Shown here one piece after another: positions 48,246 through 56,975 of a stretch of 64,000 nucleotides of DNA. The translations under genes were made by a program, and so were the position numbers. This stretch comes from Enterococcus rotai (GTDB lineage Bacteria; Bacillota; Bacilli; Lactobacillales; Enterococcaceae): positions 1,873,100 to 1,937,099 of the forward strand of contig NZ_CP013655.1 in assembly GCF_001465345.1 (NCBI RefSeq), read 5' to 3'. The notes beneath the pieces were generated by a model, which was not told the DNA's origin, did no database searches, and saw only the letters and a list, made by a program, of their open reading frames with translations. Position 1 is the first letter of the stretch. Each line of letters begins with the position of its first letter.

Positions 48246-48586
48246 CCACCGTAGATTTTGATGAAGTATACGAGCAAGTTCGCTTAAACTGTTTACGTTT
48301 CTTGAAGATCGAGGATTTTAATGAAATAGATCGTTTGACGATTCCAAATTACGAACTACGTATGAAGGCCTATCAATTAAAACAGTTGGATCGACAATAT
48401 GAGATTCATCTACAAGCTTGGGCAACGGTTATGGCTGGTCAAACAAGAAAAGGCAAACCTGTTTTTAGAACCTTTGATAAATTCTTCGATTATCGTAAAG
48501 CAGAAGAGCGATTATTAGGCAGACAAAAACGTACTTCTCCTGATAAAGAAAAACTTCAAAATTGGATCGCCAATTTTAATTCATAG
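48192..48586 (+). CDS. tail assembly chaperone T domain (made by -1 frameshift as GT fusion)
   Basis: The open -1 frame runs from the slippery site to 48586. It includes TSVTTVDFDEVYEQVRLNCL before LRFLKIEDFNEIDRLTIP, and a basic C-terminus (GRQKRTSPDKEKLQNWIANF). The only independent start would be a TTG at 48302 with no convincing Shine-Dalgarno, which argues for production as a fusion of about 225 residues with the upstream protein. GpT-like domains bind the tape measure and tail tube subunits. Confidence 0.75.
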
Positions 48587-48601
48587 GAAAGGAGGAGGAA
48601 G

Positions 48602-50779
48602 ATGGAAAAAAAGATTGATGTGATAGCAGTTTTAACAGCTGTGGATAAAGAGTTTAACAAGTCTTTATCGAATGTTTTAAGTTTACTAGATAGAGTTAAA
48701 TTATCAGCAGACATGCTTACAGAAAGTGTAGCCAAAATTTCTAGTGGAACTGTCACTTTTGTTGCAGTTGCAGATTCGGCAACCGCGTTAAGTGCATCAT
48801 TGAGCCAAATCATCTCTCAATATATTATTTTAGCCAATGCACAAAAGGATATTATTCCAATTCAAAGCACAATGGATAATGCATCTGAAGCTACAAATGA
48901 ATTATCTACTAGTTTAGAAAGAGTTACACAGAGACTGAAAGAAGCATCTGTTCTAGGTAAAGATTTTGATTCACTCTCTAATGGCTTTAAAGCATTTCAG
49001 GATTTAGCTGATGCAAGTGGTTTAAGTGATTTAAAAGAAATAATTATGGGCGTTAGTACAACATATTCAGGTCTTATATCTAAGAATGGACAACTAGGCA
49101 AATCAATCAGTGATGTCAAAGAAAAATACTCTTTGGCAAAACAAGTGATGGCAGGAAAAATGGAAGTTGATGATTCGGCATTCAAAAAACTTGATGACGG
49201 GATGCAGGGATTTGTTGAAAACATTGCTGGTACAAAGGAAAAATATGGTGCTTTTGTTTCAGATGCTAAAGAGAAAATGAACGTTTTTGGATTAGCGTTT
49301 ATGGACAAAGTTCCGATTGTTGAAACATTTGGTAATAAAGTGTTAGATGCAGCTCAAAATTCAGAAACGGCTTTAGGAACAATTGTAAAAGTTGGTAGTG
49401 GTGTTGGTGATCACTTGGGAGCGTCGTTTAATGTGGGAACAAAGGCATTAGGAGGTATGGTTCAGGGACTGACTTCTGTTATGGGTGTTGCCATAAAAGC
49501 GTTAGCACCTGCAACAATAATTGGGCTTGCCTTAGCAGGACTTGGACTAGCTAATAGCCAATTTGGCGACGAGCTACAGGGGATGATTACTACTGCAATT
49601 GAAAAAGGTCCAGAAATCATTACTGGTTTTGTAAATGGAATTATTTCAAAATTGCCTGATTTAATGGCATCAGGCACACAATTGATAGCAGGATTTGCAG
49701 AAGCAATTGCTGTGAATTTACCTGTGATTATGCAAAGTGCTGTTGATTTAATCAATACTTTGGTTCAAGGTGTAATTGAGAATTTACCAACATTAATTAG
49801 CTCTGCACTAATGATTATTGAATCATTGGCGATTAGTTTGTTAGAAGCTGCACCTCAATTGTTGAATACAGGGTTAGATTTACTACTAGCATTAGTAGAC
49901 GGTATTTTAGCAAATAAAGATCAAATAATTGATACGGTCACCAATATAATTGAAGCATTTACGACAAACATTACGAATAACTTACCGATGATCATTGAGA
50001 AGGGAATTGAAATTTTAACAAAATTTGCAGAAGGAATTGCTTCAGTACTACCAGCTTTAGTACCAGTGGCACTAAAGGCAATCACTACCCTAGTTCAAAC
50101 ACTTTCTGAAAATTTACCGAAATTGCTAGATGCAGCAGTTGAAATCGTAGGTAAGCTTTGTGAAGGATTATTGGCTAACTTACCGCAAATTTTAGCGGCA
50201 GCTGCGTCATTAATATTTGAAATTGTTAAAGGAATTGTAACGAATTTACCTAAAATTGTAGTCGCTGGAGGACAAATTATAGGTGAAATCTTGGGAGCAT
50301 TGATAAAGGCTCCTGTAGAATTGTATAAAGCTGGAGAAAATATGATTAAAGGACTGATTGACGGTATTAAAGGTATGGCTAAAGATGCATTGGACGCAGT
50401 TATGAACATTGGTAAAAGTATTGGAGATGCATTTAAAGGTCTTTTCAAAATCCATTCACCATCACGTTGGATGCGAGATGAAATCGGAGCGATGTTACCC
50501 GCCGGTCTAGCTATTGGTATTGAAAGAAATGCTCATGTAGTTGACCAACCAATGGATAAATTAGCTTCTCAAATCATGCTGCCAAGCTTAGACAGTTTAG
50601 ATCAACAGTTAGAAACAGTTCAAGATGTATCGATTCAATCAAGTAGTAAACAAATGATGATCCAGAGCAAACAACCTGCAACCTTCAACATCAAACTCGG
50701 CAATCAACAATTCAAAGCCTTTGTTTCCGATATTTCAGAAGCAATGGGACAAGATTCTGCTATCAATCTAGCATTTTAG
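48602..50779 (+). CDS. phage tail tape measure protein
   Basis: The 725-residue protein has an N-terminal helical part and a hydrophobic centre (ALAPATIIGLALAGLGLANS). It then has several imperfect repeats of the form NLPxLIxxAxxIIxxLxxGI between about residues 335 and 565. The family-typical C-terminal stretch IHSPSRWMRDEIGAMLPAGL is near residue 617. It sets tail length; at the rule of thumb of about 0.15 nm per residue, 725 residues suggest roughly 110 nm. GGAGGAGG precedes the ATG. Confidence 0.9.
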   Translation: MEKKIDVIAVLTAVDKEFNKSLSNVLSLLDRVKLSADMLTESVAKISSGTVTFVAVADSATALSASLSQIISQYIILANAQKDIIPIQSTMDNASEATNELSTSLERVTQRLKEASVLGKDFDSLSNGFKAFQDLADASGLSDLKEIIMGVSTTYSGLISKNGQLGKSISDVKEKYSLAKQVMAGKMEVDDSAFKKLDDGMQGFVENIAGTKEKYGAFVSDAKEKMNVFGLAFMDKVPIVETFGNKVLDAAQNSETALGTIVKVGSGVGDHLGASFNVGTKALGGMVQGLTSVMGVAIKALAPATIIGLALAGLGLANSQFGDELQGMITTAIEKGPEIITGFVNGIISKLPDLMASGTQLIAGFAEAIAVNLPVIMQSAVDLINTLVQGVIENLPTLISSALMIIESLAISLLEAAPQLLNTGLDLLLALVDGILANKDQIIDTVTNIIEAFTTNITNNLPMIIEKGIEILTKFAEGIASVLPALVPVALKAITTLVQTLSENLPKLLDAAVEIVGKLCEGLLANLPQILAAAASLIFEIVKGIVTNLPKIVVAGGQIIGEILGALIKAPVELYKAGENMIKGLIDGIKGMAKDALDAVMNIGKSIGDAFKGLFKIHSPSRWMRDEIGAMLPAGLAIGIERNAHVVDQPMDKLASQIMLPSLDSLDQQLETVQDVSIQSSSKQMMIQSKQPATFNIKLGNQQFKAFVSDISEAMGQDSAINLAF

Positions 50780-50792
50780 AAGGAGGGAAAAA

Positions 50793-51560
50793 ATGTATTA
50801 TTTTGAAGACACAACTAAAAAAGTCCATAAAGATGATTTGATCCTTCCTTCTTCTGCGATGATGTATGACGGTGTTTATCTCGAAAAAATGATCGATGGT
50901 TATCGTACTTTAGCGGTAACAGGTAGAGAAATGCTGTCACTTACGGTAGACACGCAAGAAACCCAGGTTGGAAGTATCAAACTAAATCAAAAATTACCTG
51001 CCAGAACGCTTAAAGTAACCTATCAATTGATTGGAAAAGACGCTAAAGATGTTCAGAAAAAATACCATCAATTGATGCGTTTACTTTATAAAGAGTCTGC
51101 GATTGAGATTCGTTTTAAAGATGAATTGGATTATCACTATTATGGACAATATATGACGACAGATGAGGTGCGAGGAGATACCAATAGTATTATTGCAAGC
51201 TTTGAAATTCTGTGCACAGATCCGAAAAAATACTCTATTTTGTTGCAAACCGATGAAGCCATCACAACCTATTTACCCTATCAAACGACACCAGAAAAAA
51301 TCACAGTAAGGATTGCCGCTTTTGGTCCTTTAAAGATTACAAACGGCGACCAAACAATCAAAATCACTAGTTACAATTTAAGCGCAGGTGATCAAGTTGT
51401 GTTTGATTTCTTAAAAGGAAAAGTTTTTGTAAATGAATTGGATCAAACTTTTTTACTCGATTTAGAAAGTGACTTTGAAAACTTTAGGATTAAAGAAGGT
51501 CAATCCGTTCACTGTAATAACGGTAAAATGATTCTTTCTTATCGGGAGGTACAACTATGA
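50793..51560 (+). CDS. distal tail protein (Dit, siphovirus tail component)
   Basis: The 255-residue protein resembles the Dit family of Gram-positive siphophages (PF05709-like), which forms the ring joining the tail tube to the baseplate. Visible marks are the early MMYDGVYLEKMIDGYRTLAV, then RTLKVTYQLIGKDAKDVQKK and EIRFKDELDYHYYGQYMTTD. The C-terminal domain is galectin-like in the family. Its stop overlaps the Tal start by 4 bases. Confidence 0.87.
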   Translation: MYYFEDTTKKVHKDDLILPSSAMMYDGVYLEKMIDGYRTLAVTGREMLSLTVDTQETQVGSIKLNQKLPARTLKVTYQLIGKDAKDVQKKYHQLMRLLYKESAIEIRFKDELDYHYYGQYMTTDEVRGDTNSIIASFEILCTDPKKYSILLQTDEAITTYLPYQTTPEKITVRIAAFGPLKITNGDQTIKITSYNLSAGDQVVFDFLKGKVFVNELDQTFLLDLESDFENFRIKEGQSVHCNNGKMILSYREVQL

Positions 51561-54325
51561 ACAAGAGCGTTTATTTTTTTGATGAGCGGCAACATTTGCT
51601 TCGAATCGTTAAAGAAAATGAATTAGTCGAAGTGATTCAGGAAAAAGAAATTACTTCAAATAAAGCTGAATTGATGAATGATACGCTGAATGTATCAACC
51701 ATCTATGACGAAGAATTAAAGCAAGCAGCTTATATGGCTGTGAAGGAAGAATCCGCTTCATATAGTTTATATAGAATTATTTTAGATAGTGAAGAGGAAA
51801 ACTTGTTATCTTTTGTGGGAATTAGCTTTGCACCTGATGAGTTAGATTCCTACGTGGTTAAAAATGTCCAAGTTAAAAATGAATCGATCAAAAATACGAT
51901 TCAAAAATTGTTGACAGAAACCGAATGGCGCTTGGGGAAAATTGAGTCCAATTTACCGTTACTAACAGAAGATTTTCGTTCTCTGTCTGTGCGGGATGCC
52001 TTAAAAAATATTCAAGCACAAGGTTGCGAAATCTTGTTCAAATATAAGATTGACGGTATCGGCATTACCGATAAATGGCTAGAAGTCTATCGTGAAATTG
52101 GGGAACAAAGCAAGCAACGCTTTACGTATGGTGAAAAAGCGTTAAGTATTGTGAAAGAACAAGATCGGAATCAAGTTTATACAAGTTTGATTGGACGTGG
52201 CCGCGGCGAAGAAGTTGGTGATGGTAATGGCAAACGGATCGAATTCACGAATGTAGAGTGGAAAAAAGCGAATGGCAAGCCTTTGAATAAACCCAAAGGA
52301 CAAAATTGGCTAGAATTTCCCGAGATGACCAAACAATATGGTATTCCGCTAAAAAATGGTGGGATGCGGAGACGGGAAAAAGTTATTACATTTGATGATG
52401 AAGAAGATCCAGCAAAACTCCTACAAAAAACCTATGACTCACTTGTCGAGTATTCTCGTCCACTTGTTCAATTTAAAACAGAGGTTTTAGGTGGTGATAC
52501 GATCGGGAATACCGTAACGATTCATCGACATGATCGAAATTATCATTATCAAACCCGTATTTTCAAAGTCAAAATCGATCGTTTAACAGGAAAAGTTGAA
52601 ACAGGACTAGGCGATAATATCACGAAAAGCATTTCAAAAGCGACTTCTGATTTAAAAGGAAATGTTGATTCTTTAGAAGAGAAAAAGATGACTTTTTATG
52701 ATTCAGAGGAAATTTCTAAATGGCAAGATGACATTATTCGTGGTGCTAAAGGTGGTTCGATAAAGCTGATGAACGGGATTGAAACTGGAAAATCTAATAG
52801 TCGTGAGCCATACCAACAAGTATTCATGGATGGAAACTCATTGGAAAATAGTAAGCATTTTTTAGTAATGAATTCTGAAGGAATTGGCTTTGTTAAAGAT
52901 AAGTTTAGTAACAAACCTAAAACTGCTTGGACGATTGATGGTAAGTTTAATGCAGATTATATCAACACAGGAACATTGAGGGCAATTGATATCAGAGGTG
53001 TTAATATTTACGGTTCTCAATTTGAGTCAGATAGTAATGGATTTAAAGTTCATATCATTGATGGCAAGATTCGGTTTCTTGATTCAAAGACAGGCAAAGA
53101 ACTAGGCGCAATCAGTCCAGCATTTTCAAATGGAAAATTAGAAGGATACACCATTATCCAAAAATCTGGCTATTCAATCAATATTGCGACTCAATCAACA
53201 GATGCAAAAAATCATGCCAATGTAATTAGTATTCCACCAGATAGCACAGCAGCTAATCCTAAGTTAGAAATTTATGGAAAAGTTGCCCTAAAAGGCGAGC
53301 TAAATATAAATGGAAAACTATTCCTCAATGGCAAAGAAATCACAGGAAACGGTAGTGGTGGCTCTGGTGGTGGCGGTGGCATACCACCCGAACTGACAAC
53401 AGATCAAGAAAAAAATGCTTGGGGTATTTGGCAATTCTTTAAAAATAAAGGCTGGACGGAGCAATCTATCGCTGGAATGCTTGGGAATATCCAATCAGAA
53501 TCGGGAATTATACCTGATATTGATGAATTGAGTGGTGGCGGTGGCTATGGTCTGACACAATGGACACCTAAATCTAAGCTTGTTAATTGGTGTAATGAAC
53601 ATGGATTGGACCATCGAACGCTTGATACTCAATGCCGACGAATTCAATGGGAAATGGAAAATAATCAACAATGGTTTCCAAATTATGAACGTCCAGATTT
53701 ATCAACTATATCATTTAGAGACTTTACAAAATTGTCAGATGTTAGACTAGCAGCAGAATATTTTATTGCATTTTATGAACATCCTAAATACCCAAATCAA
53801 CCAATTAGAGCGCAGCAAGCCCAATACTGGTATGACAAATTAAGAAACTTAAAACCAGGATCAACTACAGGTGCTGCTGGTTTAGCTCATTTAGAAACGT
53901 TATACAAACAACCATTGGGCAATGGGCAATGTTACGCTGTATCCGCAGAGTATTCTGGATTTTTAGGTGGTTGTGGCTTAGGTGCTAACACTGGCTACCC
54001 ATTAAGTCATGTAATTGGTGATACCGAAGCAGCTGCAGAAATTGGTAGTGGCTATGCTTGGGGTGCAGTTGGTTGGAAAGTTATTTTTAACCCAACACAT
54101 CAACAATTAGTAACAGGAGCAATCATCAATTGGCGACGCGGCGGAAATATCGGAGGTTTTACAGTCGACAGTAGGTATGGTCATACAGGTGTTATTCGTG
54201 GGATAACAAATGAAGGCTTTCAAACTTATGAACAAAATATAGGATTAGGGCAAGTCGTTGGAAAATACGAACGTCCATGGATCGGGGCAAGCGAAATCAG
54301 TTCGATCGTCATCCCGCCAAAATAA
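51557..54325 (+). CDS. tail-associated lysin/endopeptidase tail protein (Tal) with lysozyme and CHAP domains
   Basis: The 922-residue modular baseplate hub has an N-terminal prophage endopeptidase/tail-tip domain (about 1-370) and a beta-rich middle (about 400-590). A Gly/Ser linker (about 596-606) leads to a phage-tail lysozyme domain (about 615-770; EKNAWGIWQFFKNKGWTEQS, then SESGI with a likely catalytic Glu and GGGYGLTQWTP). The C-terminal CHAP cysteine amidase (about 785-915) has Cys near 792 in NGQCYAVSAEY and His near 875 in RYGHTGVI. The two lytic domains would cut glycan and peptide bonds of the target wall. No separate endolysin gene is nearby. Confidence 0.88.
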   Translation: MNKSVYFFDERQHLLRIVKENELVEVIQEKEITSNKAELMNDTLNVSTIYDEELKQAAYMAVKEESASYSLYRIILDSEEENLLSFVGISFAPDELDSYVVKNVQVKNESIKNTIQKLLTETEWRLGKIESNLPLLTEDFRSLSVRDALKNIQAQGCEILFKYKIDGIGITDKWLEVYREIGEQSKQRFTYGEKALSIVKEQDRNQVYTSLIGRGRGEEVGDGNGKRIEFTNVEWKKANGKPLNKPKGQNWLEFPEMTKQYGIPLKNGGMRRREKVITFDDEEDPAKLLQKTYDSLVEYSRPLVQFKTEVLGGDTIGNTVTIHRHDRNYHYQTRIFKVKIDRLTGKVETGLGDNITKSISKATSDLKGNVDSLEEKKMTFYDSEEISKWQDDIIRGAKGGSIKLMNGIETGKSNSREPYQQVFMDGNSLENSKHFLVMNSEGIGFVKDKFSNKPKTAWTIDGKFNADYINTGTLRAIDIRGVNIYGSQFESDSNGFKVHIIDGKIRFLDSKTGKELGAISPAFSNGKLEGYTIIQKSGYSINIATQSTDAKNHANVISIPPDSTAANPKLEIYGKVALKGELNINGKLFLNGKEITGNGSGGSGGGGGIPPELTTDQEKNAWGIWQFFKNKGWTEQSIAGMLGNIQSESGIIPDIDELSGGGGYGLTQWTPKSKLVNWCNEHGLDHRTLDTQCRRIQWEMENNQQWFPNYERPDLSTISFRDFTKLSDVRLAAEYFIAFYEHPKYPNQPIRAQQAQYWYDKLRNLKPGSTTGAAGLAHLETLYKQPLGNGQCYAVSAEYSGFLGGCGLGANTGYPLSHVIGDTEAAAEIGSGYAWGAVGWKVIFNPTHQQLVTGAIINWRRGGNIGGFTVDSRYGHTGVIRGITNEGFQTYEQNIGLGQVVGKYERPWIGASEISSIVIPPK

Positions 54326-54350
54326 GCAATTTTTAGAAAGGAGTGAGTAA

Positions 54351-55226
54351 ATGTCAATTATATATCCAATTTTTTTATCGATCACACAACCAAACGACAA
54401 TATTCCATCAATCATGATTCGCCAATTTGACGAAGGAACGCAAGTCTTGGATGTGACGATCACGGAACACGGTAAACCAAAAGACATTTCAAATTTAACC
54501 CCATTTTTCTGCGTCAAACAAGGACACCATGCCGGACTTGGTTTGTCTGAGCAAAAAGTCACGAAAATCATTGATGCAAAAAAAGGTAAACTACAATACA
54601 CATTAACCAATTATGATATGCAAAATACAGGAGAAAATACAGCCTACTTCAGTTTTAGGGAACTTCAAAAAGACCTCAGTTGGCGACAACAATTTTCCAC
54701 TCGAGATTTTGCTTACCAAGTTAAAGAAAGTATTTACGATGAGGGGATCAAAGACAGTAACTACATTTGGACATTTGAAGAGATTTTACGCTATTTCACA
54801 GAATGGGTGAAAACCTGCCAAGAGATTTATGATGACTGGTATCTAGTCGCACAAGAAGAGCTACAGCGCATCATTGCAGAGTTTCAGACATGGATCACAA
54901 CCAGTCAACAGCGCTATGATCAATGGACGGAAGTTCAACGAGCTACATTTGATCAATGGTTTGCTACAATCAAAGGGATTTTAGACGAAAATGTTGCAGG
55001 AAACCTTTTGAATTTGATTGAAGAGCTAAAACAAGCGCATTTTACGTTGAAAAGTGGAGAGACAGGTGTTCTTAGAACAATTCGCGATGATAAGTTTAGC
55101 TTGAATCATACTGTAACTAAAGTAAGAACCGTTACTCATAAAAAAGAAACATCGGCTTTGGTTATAGCTGAGATCGACAGTCAAAAGCAAAATACGTTCT
55201 TTATTCGAAAGGTGGGATCAGTATAA
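54351..55226 (+). CDS. baseplate upper protein-like (BppU N-terminal domain)
   Basis: The 291-residue protein has an N-terminal beta domain of about 120 residues (DVTITEHGKPKDISNLTPFF, GKLQYTLTNYDM, AYFSFREL) matching the BppU N-domain that docks on Dit in lactococcal phages. A long helical stretch rich in Trp and Gln (about 130-215) follows, then a short C-terminal beta part. It ends in KVGSV, encoded by the Shine-Dalgarno and start region of the next gene, a pattern repeated at the next two junctions. Confidence 0.8.
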   Translation: MSIIYPIFLSITQPNDNIPSIMIRQFDEGTQVLDVTITEHGKPKDISNLTPFFCVKQGHHAGLGLSEQKVTKIIDAKKGKLQYTLTNYDMQNTGENTAYFSFRELQKDLSWRQQFSTRDFAYQVKESIYDEGIKDSNYIWTFEEILRYFTEWVKTCQEIYDDWYLVAQEELQRIIAEFQTWITTSQQRYDQWTEVQRATFDQWFATIKGILDENVAGNLLNLIEELKQAHFTLKSGETGVLRTIRDDKFSLNHTVTKVRTVTHKKETSALVIAEIDSQKQNTFFIRKVGSV

Positions 55227-55456
55227 TGGCTCATGAAGTAGAGATCAAAAAAGTCATGGAAACAGATGAAGCAGGCGTACAACGTCAAGTATTTCCCGAG
55301 ACGCATGTTAGTGCAATCCTCGGTTTAGATAAAATCGAAACAGTAGGAGCCGGCGTAACGTCGATCAACGGAAAAACGGGCGATATTACATTAACGGCCA
55401 AGGATTTAGGAGTTAAAGGCACAAATATCACAATAGATAAGGTGGGAACAGTATGA
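55226..55456 (+). CDS. small receptor-binding-like protein 1
   Basis: The 76-residue protein's N-terminal part (VEIKKVMETDEAGVQRQVFP then ETHVSAILG) is related to that of the two next genes (YPKTHVSAVEG, YPKTHTSAIDG). SINGKTGDITLTAKDLG, a motif common in phage tail-fibre and baseplate adaptor proteins, follows. It ends IDKVGTV. It probably anchors to the baseplate; it is too short to carry a receptor-binding head itself. The start overlaps the upstream stop (TAATG). Confidence 0.7.
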   Translation: MAHEVEIKKVMETDEAGVQRQVFPETHVSAILGLDKIETVGAGVTSINGKTGDITLTAKDLGVKGTNITIDKVGTV

Positions 55457-55782
55457 CAGATATCGTTGAATTAAAAAGTGATGGAGCTGTTGTTTATCCT
55501 AAAACACACGTCAGTGCAGTTGAAGGGATCACAACAATCAAAGGTGAAAAAGGAGATACAGGTCCTGCAGGGCCACAAGGTGCAGTTGGAGCAACAGGAG
55601 CGGTTGGTCCACAAGGTTTAAAAGGTGCTACTGGAGCTACAGGTCCTCAAGGTCCAGCTGGAACAAACGCAACAACAACAGCTGCAGCAACACAAACAGT
55701 CAATGGACTAATGAGTGCCGCGGATAAGAAAAAATTAGATACATTACCAACAATAACATTTAGTAAGGTGGGAGCAGTATAA
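55453..55782 (+). CDS. small receptor-binding-like protein 2 with collagen-like repeats
   Basis: The 109 residues comprise an N-terminal anchor DIVELKSDGAVVYPKTHVSA (from residue 3) and then a collagen-like Gly-X-Y run (about residues 33-70, starting GEKGDTGPAGPQG). The fibre motif TQTVNGLMSAADKKKLD follows, ending FSKVGAV. The collagen-like run suggests a trimeric shaft. The start (ATGA overlap) is coupled to the gene before. Confidence 0.75.
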   Translation: MTDIVELKSDGAVVYPKTHVSAVEGITTIKGEKGDTGPAGPQGAVGATGAVGPQGLKGATGATGPQGPAGTNATTTAAATQTVNGLMSAADKKKLDTLPTITFSKVGAV

Positions 55783-56348
55783 TGGCAGATATTGTACAAT
55801 TAGAAGAAAAAGGAAATTTACTTTACCCGAAGACGCATACAAGTGCGATTGATGGTTTTGATGAGACAGTGGTGAAAAAGACTGGGAATGAAGATATTGC
55901 AGGAGTTAAGAATTTTAAAGATGGTATACAAGTGAATAACCGTGAGATAGTTAATAAAACTTATTTTAAAGAAATTACTAATGCTGATAGAACAGGTAAT
56001 GCAGCTTCGTTTGGTAATTTATACGGTAATATTTATAGAGTAGGCAATTTAGTCAAATTACAACTAAGAATTAATTTGATAAGCAATAACAATGATGGGC
56101 AAATGATTTACAAACTACCTAAAGGATACAAAATGATAGATCAACATGCAGAAAATTTTTATATTACGCCATGTAGTTGTATAATGTGGAATACAGTTAG
56201 CCGTTCTAAACTTTGGGGATTTGTCGAATGGAATAAAGGTGATAGCGGTTTACGATTTTTTACTGGAGATGTAAATACCGGAAATTCTTACGTTGAAGCA
56301 ACTTGGATTACAAATGATCCGTACCCGATTGATGATAAGTTTGTATAA
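55782..56348 (+). CDS. receptor-binding protein-like tail protein 3
   Basis: The 188 residues comprise the same N-terminal anchor (DIVQLEEKGNLLYPKTHTSA), then a KKTGNEDIAGVKNFKDGIQV shaft repeat. A C-terminal beta-rich head of about 115 residues (from ADRTGNAASFGNLYGNIYRV) is the best candidate for cell-surface recognition. Last gene of the operon, just before a strong terminator. The sequence of the head is not familiar to me. Confidence 0.72.
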   Translation: MADIVQLEEKGNLLYPKTHTSAIDGFDETVVKKTGNEDIAGVKNFKDGIQVNNREIVNKTYFKEITNADRTGNAASFGNLYGNIYRVGNLVKLQLRINLISNNNDGQMIYKLPKGYKMIDQHAENFYITPCSCIMWNTVSRSKLWGFVEWNKGDSGLRFFTGDVNTGNSYVEATWITNDPYPIDDKFV

Positions 56349-56355
56349 ATGAGGC

Positions 56356-56399
56356 GACCCAACTATTAGATGAAATCTAATAGTTGGGTCATTTTTTTT
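56356..56399 (+). terminator. rho-independent terminator of the tail operon
   Basis: GACCCAACTATTAGA / TCTAATAGTTGGGTC with a five-base loop, then a T run. It closely resembles the terminator at 60609-60648. Confidence 0.9.
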
Positions 56400-56444
56400 A
56401 GTAAAGAATGGTGTTTCTTAGAATATTTTTTATAAAAATTTTTC

Positions 56445-56491
56445 TTGACCACTTCACGATACCTGTCGTACTATAGTTAGGAACCGAACTA
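56445..56491 (+). promoter_or_regulatory. marR promoter with autoregulatory operator
   Basis: TTGACC (56445-56450) and TACTAT (56469-56474) are 18 bases apart. The palindrome TAGTTAGGAACCGAACTA (56474-56491) begins inside the -10, the usual position and size for a MarR operator, so the regulator probably represses its own operon. Confidence 0.7.
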
Positions 56492-56510
56492 TTAAAAAAG
56501 GAGGTAAATC

Positions 56511-56975
56511 ATGGACAGAAAAATCGGTCTAAAAATCAGAATATTAGCCAACGAACTTAACCGAAAAGCAGCAGAAATTTTAAAAGAAGACGATGGCGAA
56601 GCATCCTCAAGCATCCAAATGCGCATCCTCAATTTTATCCACCGTCGCAACAGCCAACAAGTACCGGTCTACCAAAAAGACATAGAACAAGAATTTGACA
56701 TTCGGCGCTCCACTGCTACAGGCGTTTTACAAACAATGGAAAAACGCTTATTTATCGAAAGAAGCAGTTGCAAAGAAGACAATCGCTACAAAACAATCAT
56801 ATTGACTGAACTCGGTCAACAAAAGGTCAAAGAAAACATCGTGAAGCTACATAAATTCGATGAGTTACTCGTTCAAGGGATCCCAGAAGAAGAACTGGTA
56901 ATCTTTTTTAAATTATTGGACAAACTTTCTGAGAACAGTAAAAAAATATCAAAAGAAGGCGAGTTGATTACGTGA
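56511..56975 (+). CDS. MarR-family transcriptional regulator
   Basis: The 154-residue winged-helix regulator has DIEQEFDIRRSTATGVLQTM (about residues 60-79) as recognition helix region, and a wing LFIERSSCKEDNRYKTIILT just after it. The last helices form the dimer interface. It is the first gene of an operon with two ABC exporter half-genes and overlaps the first by 4 bases; it likely responds to a drug or metabolite exported by the pump. Confidence 0.9.
   Translation: MDRKIGLKIRILANELNRKAAEILKEDDGEASSSIQMRILNFIHRRNSQQVPVYQKDIEQEFDIRRSTATGVLQTMEKRLFIERSSCKEDNRYKTIILTELGQQKVKENIVKLHKFDELLVQGIPEEELVIFFKLLDKLSENSKKISKEGELIT

Noticed and set aside
49600..50300. Internal repeats in the tape measure gene taken as DNA repeats
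   Set aside because: The repetition is at protein level (NLPxLI helices) with differing codons; it is the normal build of tape measure proteins.
55555..55670. Short tandem DNA repeat
   Set aside because: It is the coding sequence of a collagen-like Gly-X-Y run in a tail protein, not an independent repeat.
46568..56510. Complete prophage with attachment sites
   Set aside because: No integrase, no head genes and no direct repeat bracketing the locus could be seen; the flanks are ordinary genes.
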